A DNA stretch of 64,000 bases from NCBI RefSeq assembly GCF_000143415.4, contig NW_003314262.1:5085131-5149130 (forward strand). The letters are read 5' to 3'. This stretch comes from Selaginella moellendorffii (Eukaryota; Streptophyta; Lycopodiopsida; Selaginellales; Selaginellaceae). Shown piece by piece: positions 12,401 to 23,280 of this stretch. A program made the translations under genes and the position numbers. A model generated the notes under the pieces. It was given only the letters and a program-made list of their open reading frames with translations, searched no databases and was not told the DNA's origin. Positions within the stretch are counted from its first letter, which is position 1. Each line of letters opens with the position of its first letter.

Positions 12401-14420
12401 GAAAAGCACAAGGGTCACCCTTCTTAGAAAAGTGCCACTTTTCTATATCAACTCTAGACTCTATCCAACTCAATTGTTTTAGCCCCAAAAGTTAGCATCC
12501 CTTTCGGGCCGCATTATACAAACTACCTATCAAGGTCTAAGCTAACCAAAGTCAACTCCAACCCCTTCACTAGTTTGTACTGACTTACGAAAATGGAAAG
12601 GTTTTCGGACAAAGTGATCAACGGATCAGCTATTGGAAAAGCCTAAGAAAATTTGTGGAAAATTTCCATCCTAGAGAAAGAATGACTCTCAGTCCAGGAT
12701 TGCAAACTTTCAAGACTCAACCAACTTCATCCTACAAACAACTTCACATAGGTTCACCTCGACACAGATTCTTATGACCCAATAGCATGCTTAAGCATCG
12801 AACATCTTTGCCCATATAACCGACATCGAACACTAACATCCGCAAAGTGCAAAATGAACATCCAAGGCTTGATCACGAAGACCACATCTTCGGATATCCA
12901 TATTGCACTAACACCCTTCTTCAATCACCTTCAAGATCCAATGTGAAGCCAAAACACTAACAAGAAAAATGACATGGAAAAATCAAGGTCCAAGGAAAAT
13001 TCCTCATCACTTGAAATAACAATGCCACTTCCACTAACACAAGTGCTAGTGATGTCAATGCCCCAACTATACATCTTCTCCATCCAACAATCTACTCCAA
13101 GTGCTAACGGATCAACCGACAAGCTATAGCAAATGAATGCTACAACCCTTTCCAACACCTAACAGGCAAACTCAAGGAAACAAGGTACCAACTTAAGCTT
13201 AGCATAATGGACCACCATCGAGAATCTAGTCAAAGCTACTACAATGCTACTTCGTGCAAGTAGACTAGCTTCTCCATCAACCACTTTGGGGTTGATCATC
13301 ATTTAACCAAGCAACTTCGTAAACACATTGCTCATTATCACATGGATATGATATAGAAATCACAATAACTTGATCATCAATTGAGCAATACCACGAGTAA
13401 TGCCAATGTCATTACTTTAAAGGTTTATGTGAGTATCAAGTGCTAACTCAATTTGACAAAATGCAACATAAATGCCACACTCCACCGATAGAGATTTACA
13501 ACACCCAACATCACTAACTTTTGTTCACAACACGGACAAGCTCATGCCACTCTCTTTCCGACCAAACTCAACACTAATCCAACACCAAGCTACTCAAGGA
13601 GCAATAGCAAGGTTCCCCGAAAAAGAATTGAGCATTGCAACCCCAGTCTTCCATAGCAAGCCTAGACAAAATGGTATAACGTTTCACCGCTATCCATTCC
13701 ACAACTCACCATTTGTAAGACCATCACTTCCAACATGCATCAAGATAGGGACTCTTGATTGCATGATGTGAACACAAGTAATGAGTTAACACCTCGTTGC
13801 AGATCATCTCTCCAAGAAGAGAAAATGATTTATGTATTTGATCCTCCGTCCCCGATGACTCTCTTTTCAGTTTCATCTTTGACTAAACCTCAAACTTGCT
13901 TTCGCACTGCCTTCAGTTCAATCCAAGAAAAGTTTATGAGAGAGCACGGCCATGACTACTTGAACCAATAGACTAATCCCTATAGTCTTGATTGATCCAC
14001 TTATAATCATGCCTAGGAAGGATCCACTAGTGCCGTGCTAAACAGCTACGGACCAGCCTATTTGCCACTCATAGCAAACCCAGGGAAGTTTGCGTTCACC
14101 CATGGTACATGGAACAACTCATGGATCCACCGATAGGCTAACATTAATCCTGCCAACTCAAAGTGTAACCTCAAGTTGCTAATGCGCCTCACTCACGAGC
14201 CCAAGCGCAAACTCGTGTAACATAACAACTTAGTCCACCCTATGAGCCCAAGAGCAAGCTCACATATTATGAAACACAGAGGTAACCAAAACCTATCCCA
14301 AGGAACCAATGCGAAGTCTTTGCACCAAAACGTGTACCCACTCGGATCATCGTTTTCATCTCTGCGTATGCAACGAGACTAGTTGCCCAATCTCATTGGA
14401 TAGTTCTCGCCGAGACTCTA
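9481..14420 (-). other. Non-coding internal domain of A1
   Basis: About 5 kb, A+C rich on the plus strand, without credible coding frames. About 1.4 kb of it recurs, clearly alignable, in A2 (51951-53327) although neither copy codes for protein, as expected if the RNA itself is what is propagated. Small frames such as 13472-13771 and 12144-12359 match nothing recognised. Confidence 0.7.
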
Positions 14421-14432
14421 TCTCTGATACCA
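14421..14432 (-). promoter_or_regulatory. Primer-binding site of A1 (tRNA-iMet type)
   Basis: The minus strand reads TGGTATCAGAGA, complementary to the 3' end of plant initiator tRNA-Met except possibly the last base, two nucleotides from the LTR end at 14435. Confidence 0.9.
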
Positions 14433-14434
14433 AA

Positions 14435-15567
14435 TGTAGTGCACGTGGTTTTGACCCTTTATCCTACGGTGATTTACCATAGGATAACACCACAAAGCGG
14501 AACCTAAACCCTCTTTGTGCCACGTGACAGATGCCACGTGTCACATGCCACGTGTCCATAGGAACCCGAGGTTCAGGGCCTTGGGCCACTGAACGAACGA
14601 ACGGTGCCAAACTCCCAAGCATAGAGCCAAGGAGTGATGGAACCGAACCATGGAGCAACTCTCGAGCATATAGCCCAAAGAGTGAAGGGACAAGGGCCCC
14701 AAGCGACTTGGAACAATCCTGGAGCAACCAGCATCCCAATGCCAGGACTAGCATGCAAAACGGAGCCAAACGGAGTCTGGCGCTATTTCGGCATACCGGT
14801 GGCCTAACGCGAGGATATGGGTACTCCACCAACTAGCATGGAATGGAACTTGGGCTTAGACTCAAGCCGGATGCAGAACAAGGACAGGCACGCAAGCGGG
14901 AGCTAGACTATGCCTCATGTTGGTCGGCCATGCCCGACCTACCCACTATCCCTACTATACATTTGGAACCCCCCATAGCCCCCCCCCCCTTGAGGAACAC
15001 ACGCTTTGGGCTTTCACCCCAAGCCTCCCTTAGTATCAGGAGTTAGTCTCTGGGACAAGCTCAAAACTTACTAAATATGGAATGTCCCTAGATTGCGAAT
15101 TTGGACACGGGACGAACACCATTGTGTTCAAAACGATCTCTACATTCCATAGATATGCCAAATGAGCAAATCTGGACACTTTCCATAAATAGCATCTGGG
15201 ACGAATTGAGACTAACACAAAGGGCATGATAGCGAGGGTGTTTGGCAGACACAGTAAGCTATCATGTAGCGATATTGAGGGACCAATCTCAATACGCAAG
15301 GGTTCTTGTCAAGCCAGTGCAAGACAGAGCAAAAGAGAACTAACAAGCCGGGCCAAGTATGCTCAACTAAATAGACACTTAGGAATTCCTTCCTTATGCT
15401 CATCCGGCCAAGTACAGATGCAAAGTCCAGTTTACTAACACTTGAACAAGAGGGACTAATAAAGGGTCCAGCAATACCGACCTCCTGCCATCGTGGCAGT
15501 AAGGTAAGAGTGTCCGTAAGGACTAGCCGACAGGTAACTTTCGATACCTGAAGTCACATTCGCGACA
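14435..15567 (-). repeat. A1 right LTR (5' LTR in element orientation)
   Basis: 1133 bp, near-identical to 8314-9461, followed directly by the GATAT target-site duplication. Confidence 0.93.
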
Positions 15568-15572
15568 GATAT

Positions 15573-16300
15573 GCCATACGGATAAGCAAACCTAATTACA
15601 AGCTATAACTATTGGACTTCATGGCTGCGGGCACTGGATTTTCTCACATCGAAAGGTATGAAGCGATGGGAAAAACCCTAACATTAGGGTTTCTTGCTTG
15701 CATCCATTGCCGCCGCATTCTCCAGGAGCACATCCACAAGCAGAGCAAGGTTGGGCTGTTGCAAGGCTATGTGCTAGCACAACCACGCATATTCCCTGCC
15801 CACTCCAGGATCAACAGCCACTTTATTGCACACTACAAGAATGAGTAGTGCCAACGAAGTGTTTGCTTGGGTATACCTCAAAACAAGCTTACACCCACCA
15901 CTAAGGTCACAAGGAATCTCACTACTGCATTCCTGGCCACGCAAAAATGGGTAAAACAATTTGGTTTCTTCATTTCTCTTCACCCCTGGCTTGTAGGAAC
16001 TTTTTCTGGCTAGAACACCGGAACTTAGTGCCATGGCAGCACAAGGGGTGTTCATTGACTCTGCCCAGGTAGTGCTTGTGAATCAACTATTCCAGTTTCT
16101 AATCATCCCCTTAGAAAAAAGACAGGATGACAGTGACTAGACTAGACGACGAGATCCATAAGTCAATAGATAGCGATCAGATTGAGCATGTTCCCTAGTT
16201 CTAGTCTCTAGAAGTTACTTTTGATGTGTGGCCCGGGCATGTACCTAAGTACATTGGCTTGCGAGCATTAGTCGTGCAAATCTCAGTTCATTCTTGAAAC
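15573..16300. other. Continuation of the RT-relic 3' flank after A1
   Basis: With A1 removed this joins 8308 at the GATAT site. A 78-codon frame at 15612-15848 begins with an ATG near a telobox-like sequence (AAACCCTAACATTAGGG) but has no recognised domain. An antisense frame at 15774-16055 is likewise unassigned. Confidence 0.45.
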
Positions 16301-16515
16301 CTAGCTTCCTACTTTCACAAAATGAGAGACAGAGCTAGCAAAGATTGCATTACTAATCCTCATACCCCCCAAACACCCAAACCATAGGAGGTGACATAAG
16401 AAATGCTTAGAGAAATCATTTTGGTCGTGGTCAGTACCAGGTTACCGAGCGGATGATCCTATGCCTCAGACGAATATATTGAAAATGGCCTAGTCGATTT
16501 GCTTAACCATAAAAG
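16300..16515 (+). pseudogene. Truncated second copy of the RT-relic 5' end
   Basis: Aligns with 3830-4047 over about 215 bp, including the ATG with AAAATGAGAGACAGAGC, CCATAGGAGGTGACATA and GGATGATCCTATGCCTC. An indel shifts the frame after about 20 codons. Similarity stops abruptly near 16515. It suggests a former head-to-tail duplication of the RT gene. Confidence 0.75.
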
Positions 16516-16687
16516 GCTTCTTTTAAACACCACTAGACACTTCTCATCCCAATCATGACTAGTGGCATGTTTTTATATGTTTTGGAGAAAATTGGTCAAG
16601 GGAGTAGCAATCTCTAAGAAGTCCTTCATAAATCATTACAAAACTCTAGCCATACCAAGGAAATTATAGAGATCATACATAGTCAAA
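16516..16687. other. Unassigned transposon-like DNA
   Basis: Lies between the RT-relic duplicate and the gypsy RT fragment. Nothing specific recognised. Confidence 0.3.
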
Positions 16688-16915
16688 GTGTTCGATAGGT
16701 TGGGAAAGGCAAAATACTTCTCAAGGATTGACATAAGGTTAACATATTACCAAATTAGGGTAACAAGGGAAGATGTCAAGAAGACAACCTATCAAATAAG
16801 ATATAGAAGCTTTGAGTTTTTGGTGATGCCCTTTTGACTATACAATTCATCGACAACATTCTCGGCATTGATAAATTACATTTTTGTACCTTATTTGAAT
16901 TACAATAAGACAATC
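16688..16915 (+). mobile_element. Ty3/gypsy reverse-transcriptase fragment
   Basis: The plus-strand reading DRLGKAKYFSRIDIRLTYYQ, then IRVTREDVKKT, then FEFLVMPF-stop, matches the gypsy RT consensus around motif A (KAKYFSKIDLRSGYHQIRV) up to the MPFGL block, where G is replaced by a TGA stop. Only about 75 codons remain, so it is a dead fragment. Confidence 0.85.
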
Positions 16916-17419
16916 TTTGCCTTGATATCCAATCTTGTAGTAATGAGAATAATAACCCTCCACCTTGTCATTCTTTTATTGGTTCAAATGAAGTTTCTTG
17001 GCCTCATTACCATCTCTATTCTTCGAGTCATGATATAGTAATGGTTTTTTCTTCACCAAATATGGAGCATTGGCTAGTTGGTCATTATATTAACTACCCT
17101 ATAGACCATCCTATTGAACAAATTTGACTAATTTGATTGACAATTTTGGTGAAAAGATTTGAGCCTTAGTGATAGCATGACCTATAAGTTTTATCACAAA
17201 AAGTCAATCTTTACCTTGTCCTCATAACAGTTGTAACCCCAACTTTGCCATGATTCCAATCAACAATCAATTTCATAGCTATTATAAATATTTGGTGACA
17301 ATTTTTATTCCATGATACTATAATCCTTGGCATATTTTACGTACCAATAGTATTCATAGACACAACATTGATTCAACCCTTGATGTGAAGCAGAAAATTT
17401 GTAATACATGTTGTTTTCA
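16916..17419. other. Unassigned decayed repeat DNA
   Basis: Follows the gypsy RT fragment. No clear frame or repeat boundary seen. Confidence 0.3.
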
Positions 17420-17972
17420 CCCTTTACCCTATAGTGTTTTACCAAAGGATAACCATAAAGTGGAACTCTAGCTTTTGGATACATAGGCCAAGGGTAGTGG
17501 AATAAAACTTGAGTTCAAGGCCTTGAGCTACTAAACTAAAAGACAGAGCTAAACTTTTGAGCATATAGACAAGGAGTGAAAGAGTTATAACACAAAATGA
17601 CTTTTGAACATTCAACTCAAGGAGTGAAGGAATAGGAGTATGGAGCAACTCCCAAACGTACAACCTAAAGAGCGAAGAGATAGGGGCATGAAGTGATGTT
17701 AAAATAGTCTTAGAGCTTCTAACATCTCAATATCAACACTAGCACGCAAAATGGAGTTAAATGGAGTCTAGTGTTATTTTAGCATACTGGTGGTCTAATA
17801 CAAGGATATAGATACTCCACTAGCTAACATGGTATGCTTATGCTTAAACCCAAGTCGAATGTAGAATAAAGATAAGCATGCAAGTAGGAGCTAGACTATG
17901 CCTCAAGTTAGTCAGCCATGCCTGACCTACCTATTATCCCTACTATACATTTAGAACCCCTCATAATCCTAT
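17420..17972 (-). repeat. Degenerate family-A-related LTR unit 1
   Basis: Shares with the A1 LTR the succession CCCTATAGTGTTTTACC, GGCCAAGGGTAGTGG, GCATACTGGTGG, GGAGCTAGACTATGCCTCA and CTACTATACATTTAG, at much lower identity. It ends where TRIM-1b inserted. Confidence 0.65.
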
Positions 17973-18539
17973 TATAAGTAATTAAAGAAAATTACCTGAA
18001 AAATGATCCATAAAGTTCAAATATAGAGAGAAAAGGCCCATAAATAAAAGTGCATCCTCTTTTTCAAACAATTAAGGGATTTAGGAACTTAGGGTTAAAA
18101 ATCCTCGGGTTTAAATAGTACTAGACTAGGTGACCTTTCGAGAAGTCCAAACTCAAGAGGTTACATTTCGTATCAGAAGGGGTCTCTCGCGTCCAACTTT
18201 ATTGGTTGGCTAGAGGAATTACATCACATGTTGATTGACATTTAGCAAATCCAGTTTGCTCCTGTTAGGCTTAACCTGAAGAGTGGGGTGTCAAGAGAGT
18301 ATGGCTCTCGAGAGAGCTACAACTCTTAGCTTCCATTCATAAGGGCGTGAATTTGTAGGGAAGCATAGTGAATTGTAAACAACCAAAAACTTAAGAGATA
18401 ATACATAAAGTTCAAATATAGAGTGCACCCTTTATTTCAATCAGTTAAGGGTTGTATGATACTTAGGATTAAATGTCCTTAGATTTGAATAGTATTAGGT
18501 TGGGTGACTTTCTGGGAAGTCCAAATGCAGGAGCTTACA
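17973..18539 (+). mobile_element. TRIM-1b, older copy of a miniature LTR element
   Basis: LTRs at 17973-18165 and 18374-18539 flank about 208 bp containing a decayed primer site (TTTCGTATCAGAAGGGG, right after the first LTR). Flanking CCTAT (17968-17972) and CCTAC (18540-18544) form a near-perfect 5-bp target-site duplication. It is the same family as 21704-22296 but much more mutated. No coding capacity. Confidence 0.8.
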
Positions 18540-19190
18540 CCTACCCTATAGTGTTTTATAATAGAATAATCATGAAACGAAACTTTAACCCTTGGACACA
18601 TGGGCCAAGGGTAATGGAGCAAAACCCAGGTTTAGGGCTTTGAGCCATGGAACGAAGACACAGAGCAAAACTCTCAAGTATATAACTAAGGAGTGAAAGA
18701 ATTAGAGTAAAGATGACTTATAAGCATTCAACTTAAGGAGTGAAGGAGCAAGAATATGGAGTGACTTTTGAACATACAACCTAAAGAATGAAGGGATAGA
18801 GGCACGGAACTAAAGCATGGATAACTCATGAGCATTCAACTTAAGGAGTGGAGCAAGAGTATGGAGTGACTCTCAAATATACAACCCAAGGAGCAAAGGG
18901 ATAAAGGCATGGAGTGATGTTGAAATAGTCCTAGAGTTTCCAACATCCTAATGTCAAGACCAACATGTAAAATAGAACCAAATGGACTTTGGTGCTATTT
19001 TAACATATTAGAAGCCTAATGCAAGGATATAAGTACTCCACTAGATAGTATAGTATGGAGATTGGGGCATAGACCCAAGCCAAATATAGAACAAAAACAA
19101 GTACTCAAGCAGAAGCTATATTATACCTCAAGTTGGTCAACCATGCCCAACCTACCCACTATCACTATTATATATTTGGAAGCCCCATGG
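18540..19190 (-). repeat. Degenerate family-A-related LTR unit 2
   Basis: Same block order as unit 1, beginning CCTACCCTATAGTG and ending near CTATATTTGGAAGCCCCATGG, so it abuts unit 3 head to tail. The stretch about 18690-18870 contains an internal duplication of the GGAGTGAAGGAG segment. Confidence 0.6.
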
Positions 19191-19712
19191 CCCTACCCTA
19201 TGGTGTTTTATCATAGGATAATTATGATGTGGAACTTTAACCTTTGGACACGTAGGCCAAGGGTTGTTGAGCAAAACTTGAGTTTAGGGCGTTAAAACAC
19301 TTAAAGAAGAGATAGAGACATACTCCCAAGCATACAATCAAAGAGCAAATAAATTAGAGTATGGATGACTTCTAAGTTCAATTTAAAGAGGGAAGGAGTA
19401 GAAGCATGGATTAACTCCCCAACATATAGCCCAATGAACAAAGGAATAGGAGCATATAATGATGTTGAAATAGTCCTAAAGCTTTTAACACCCCAATGTC
19501 AGAACTAACACACAAAATAGAACCAAATAGAGTTTAGTGTTATTTCAATATATTGGCGGCCTAACACAAGGATATGAATACCCCACTAGCTAGCATAATA
19601 TAGAGCTTGGGCTTAAACCCAAGCTGAATACAAAACAAGGACAAGTATGCAAGTGGGTGCTAGACTATGCCTCAAGTTAGTCAATCATGCCTGACCTACC
19701 CACTATCTCTAT
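19191..19712 (-). repeat. Degenerate family-A-related LTR unit 3
   Basis: Begins CCCTACCCTATGGTGTTTTA directly after unit 2 and keeps the same block order. It is interrupted by TRIM-2 at 19713, beyond which a short remnant resumes at 20375. Confidence 0.6.
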
Positions 19713-20374
19713 TGTAATGCATCTTATTTTTCTCCCCATAAGCCAATTGAAAAATAGGCAATTGCTTAATAAGAAAACCCTTCGTGGCTATTTTATCCTC
19801 ATTTATCCCCCAATGTTCTAAGGATCTATAATGACAATATATCTAAATCTCATCCCATGATCACGTACACTACACTCACCCCCTTTTTAGAGATGTCAAT
19901 GTCCTCATTGACTATTGACTAACAACTTCTACTAAGCCAAGGGGAACTAGCACCACCATTTCCGCACTAAATTTACCAATTCTTCCATTGTGTAGACCAA
20001 CTATTTTATGTAAGGCAATTAGTCATCCACTCGTACCGCAGTCCCACGGTGGATACCTTCATCTGTGGATGCTCCACCAAGAGGAAGGATGTATGCATGG
20101 ATGCCCAATACATACGATTTCAAATTTAGGGGTAAGAATATACCTTGCTCAAGGGTATATTATACTTTTAAGTAGCCACTAATCAATGGGAATCAAACCT
20201 GTGCCATTTCCTCTGATACCACATGTAACGCACCCTATCTTTTTCCCCTTAAGCCAATTGAATTGATTAATAAGAGAGCCTTAGTGGCTATTTTATCTCT
20301 ATTTATTCCCCAAGGTTCTAAAGATTCATGGTGACAATATATCTAAATCTCATCCCATAATCACATGCGCTACA
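19713..20374 (-). mobile_element. TRIM-2, miniature LTR element
   Basis: LTRs at 19713-19874 and 20224-20374 (TGTAA...CTACA) flank 349 bp. The minus strand has a TGGTATCAGAG primer site (20211-20221) next to the right LTR and a purine tract (AAAAAGGGGGTGAG) next to the left LTR. Flanks TCTAT (19708-19712) and CCTAT (20375-20379) match at four of five positions. No coding capacity; a solo relative sits at 2183-2344. Confidence 0.82.
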
Positions 20375-20399
20375 CCTATTATACATATTATATATTTGG

Positions 20400-21610
20400 A
20401 CATGGCTAAAGACGTCTAAAACTATGTAAAGACATGTCCAATATATTAGTAGGTCAAAGCCATGATTAAGGCAAGTGGGGGCTTATTACAAAGCCTCCCA
20501 ATTCTAGATCTTCCATAAAAATGTCTTATCACGGGATTCCCCCCAAGTGAGGGGTTGATGCAATATTCATGATGGTGGACTGATTTTCAAAAATAGCATA
20601 TTTTATACCCACCACAATGGAAGTGGATGCAAAAAGTGTGGCAAAGCTATTTTTTTAACAAGTGGTTTGAGTGCGGGGAAGGCCAAAAGAGATTATCTCA
20701 AATCGAGATAATATTTTCACTAGGTATTGGGTATTAAGTCAAGTTTAATGGCATTAACACTTCTTGATAGATGGACAAATGGAAAGGGTGAATAGATAAT
20801 TAGAGGATTATTTGCAATGTTATATCTTCGAAGACCAGACTTATTGGGTTTATTTAGAACTTGTGAAAATGTGTTATAACAATTCACCACATTTAAATAT
20901 TGGGGTGAGTCCATGGGAAGTCATCAATGGGTGAACTATTGAAGGTCCTATGAAACTCGGCATAGCTGAGTATCATGGAGAGTTACTTGCAATGGAGGTG
21001 TTCACGGCAGAAAGACTCAACATTTAGAATCTAATGAGGGATTCCTTGGAATGGGCTTAACAAAGGCAAATTAAATACGTAAACCAAAAATGCTGGGATG
21101 TAAAGTTTTAACTTAGGGATAAAGTGTAGCTGAACACTAAGAACCTAAGGTTACCAAGTGGGATCAACTGGAAGTTAACCTAAAGATAAAATGCATGTAT
21201 TTCTGGAAATGAACTGATCTTGAGTTCCTTAAACAGGTTTATGGGGCCTTATGAAATTCAGGCTTGAATTAGTAAAATGGCTTACCGCCTCTGACTTCCT
21301 CAGAAGATAGGGAAGATGCGCCCTATGTTTCACGTGAACTTACTTAAGCCGTACTTTCTTTAAGGACCCACTTCTCAAGGACCAAGTAAGACATATACCT
21401 AAAGTTATCCAAGGGAAAGAAGAATACGAAGTCAAGGCCATCCTCAATGTGTGCAAGAGCAAGTGATAAGAACGAAAGGTGAGGGAGTTCCATGTGAAGT
21501 GGAAAAGATTTTCACACTATGAAGTAACATGGGAATTGAAGGAAAACCTTACAAATGCATGAGATCTAGTGAAGGAATTTTTACAAAGTAGAACTATATG
21601 TACTTATGCA
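20400..21610 (+). mobile_element. Decayed Ty3/gypsy chromovirus 3' end (integrase and chromodomain)
   Basis: In order on the plus strand: the zinc-finger end DMAKD...VKTCP and GLLQSLP-like segment (20400-20520), SRDNIFT-type integrase core and MERVNR...LEDYL, then YNNSPHLNIGVSPWEVING (about 20690-20930), HVNLLKPYF (about 21330-21360), and a chromodomain-like EYEVKAIL...VREFHVKW...YEVTWELKENL (about 21425-21555). This is the chromovirus arrangement of Ty3/gypsy. Many stops and frameshifts; no intact frame. Confidence 0.85.
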
Positions 21611-21703
21611 AAATTTAATTAAAGAATCTATTTGAGAAATTGAGCAATGTCATATGTTGGGACCCAAAGGCATGCCGAAAGTAAGCTAATTAGCATATGT
21701 TAG
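21611..21703. other. Short spacer ending in the TRIM-1a target site
   Basis: Ends with GTTAG (21699-21703), one side of the TRIM-1a target-site duplication. Confidence 0.6.
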
Positions 21704-22296
21704 TGTAAGCAACCAAAGGGAACGATTCGAGAGACGATCCATGGGGTTCAAATATAGAGGGAAAGGGCCCATGAACAAGAGTGCACCCCCTTTTCCAATC
21801 GGTCAAGGGTCTTGGGATAGTTGGAGTTAAGCGTCTTTGGGTTTGAGTAGTACTGGGATAGGTGACCTCCCGGGAAGTCCAAACTCAGGAGCTTACATTT
21901 GGTATCAGAGGGGTCTCGGGTCCGACTCTGTTGGTTGGCTAGGGGAATCACACCACATGTTGATTGACATCTGGCTAGTCCAGTTTGCTCCCACTGGGCT
22001 CGACCCGAGGGGTAGGGTGTCAAGAGAGCGAGGCTCTCGGGAGAGTTGCGGCTCTCAGCTTCCGTTCACGAGGGCGTGAACTTGCAGGGAAGCGTGGTGG
22101 ATTGTAAGCAACCAAAGGGAACGATTCGAGAGATGATCCATGGGGTTCAAATATAGAGGGAAAGGGCCCATGAACAAGAGTGCACCCCCTTTTCCAATTG
22201 GACAAGGGTCTTGGGATAGTTGGAGTTAAGCGTCTTTGGGTTTGAGTAGTACTGGGATGGGTGACCTCCCGGGAAGTCCAAACTCAGGAGCTTACA
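21704..22296 (+). mobile_element. TRIM-1a, intact 593-bp miniature LTR element
   Basis: Two 194-bp LTRs (21704-21897 and 22103-22296; TGTAAGC...GCTTACA) differ at about four positions. GTTAG flanks both sides (21699-21703, 22297-22301). A TGGTATCAGAGG primer site (21900-21911) follows the first LTR by two bases, and a purine-rich stretch precedes the second. The 205-bp interior codes for nothing. This is the classic layout of a terminal-repeat retrotransposon in miniature, mobilised in trans. Confidence 0.95.
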
Positions 22297-22301
22297 GTTA
22301 G

Positions 22302-23280
22302 CTAGGTTGACCAAGCATAAAGAATTATACCTGACTCCTTATGGGGATGTCAAATCCGTAAACGTATTCTACAAAGGTTGGGTTTGAGTCCCAACCCTTT
22401 AGTAAAGCAAGGTTGGGTTCAAATCCCTACCCTATACTCCCCAAAGTGTTGTAAACTAAAGGATCCACAAAAGCATGACCAAAATGATAAAGAGTTCATC
22501 AGACAAGACTGAGTCTGAGATCAAGTCCAAGACTGATTTTGAGACCGAGTCCGTGATCCGAGATTAAGTTCGAAACCAAGTCTAAGACCGAGTCCGAAAT
22601 CGAGTCTGAAACAAAGTCTGAAGTTGGGTCCAAGATCAAGTATAAGACCAAGTCTGAGGTCACGTCTGAAATTGAGTTTGAGATTGAGTTCGAGATTGAG
22701 TCTAAATACTAATATAGGTAGTGGAATGAAAGCCCAAAGCGTGTGTCTCCCAGAGGGGGTTGTAAAGTATAGTAAAGATAATGAGGTCCAAGAATCAATT
22801 TTCAAAGAACTCTCACTTGAGGTTGAGCCTGAGGCTTATAAGCCTTGGGTGGGAATGAGTATGGATTCAGGTGGTGCTAAAGGGGCTACCCAAGGAAGTT
22901 CTTAAGAGCAACTCCCACTTCTAGAAGGGAAACCAATTGTCGTACTCCTGGCTCATGTGGAGTGGTGCCCCATTTGAGTACTTTGCAACTCATTGCCCCT
23001 CACCCTTTTTAGAGGCTTGGGCCTTTCCTTTGGGATGGAAGTGGGGTAATAGGGGTACCCATTAAGCCATAGGGTTTCCCTTTAGTGTCCCAAAGCAAGT
23101 GTTGTAGCCAAAGTTTAAGATTTAGAGGGTTCCATGATCAAATTTTGTTGTACCAAGAGATATTAGGAACCTAGAGGTTTGGTATACTTGGTTGCTTGTG
23201 TTTGCAGGGAGTGTAACCAAACCTTAAGTCTAGTTTAACCTAGGGAGGGGGATTGGGAGAGAACTTCAGAATTCATAGAT
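22302..23280 (+). repeat. Degenerate family-B LTR fragment, opposite orientation to B
   Basis: Contains the family-B blocks GGGTTTGAGTCCCAACC (about 22380), the decayed GAGTCCGAGA-type minisatellite (22505-22720), and GAAAGCCCAAAGCGTGTGTC (about 22727), all matching the reverse complement of the B LTR. Frames here are by-products of the minisatellite. Confidence 0.7.
22505..22720 (+). repeat. Decayed GAGTCCGAGA-type minisatellite
   Basis: Imperfect repeats of GAGTCYGARAYC and similar, the aged version of the arrays at 49676-50003, 55097-55615 and 60909-61545. Confidence 0.75.

Larger units (their letters stand above)
8314..15567 (-). mobile_element. Complete non-coding LTR retrotransposon A1 (LARD-like), 7.25 kb
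   Basis: Two direct LTRs (8314-9461 and 14435-15567) with TGTAG...CGACA ends flank about 5 kb. The 5-bp target-site duplication GATAT is present on both sides (8309-8313 and 15568-15572). Orientation is minus: TGGTATCAGAGA (complement of tRNA-iMet 3' end) lies two bases inside the right LTR, and a purine tract (minus strand CCCAAGGGGGGGAGAG) abuts the left LTR. The internal region 9462-14434 has no frame above about 125 codons and no gag, protease, RT, RNase H or integrase motif, so it depends on proteins made elsewhere. LTRs differ at roughly 25 sites by eye, about 2 percent, mostly transitions, plus a 13-bp repeat-number difference. It landed just downstream of the RT relic. Confidence 0.93.
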
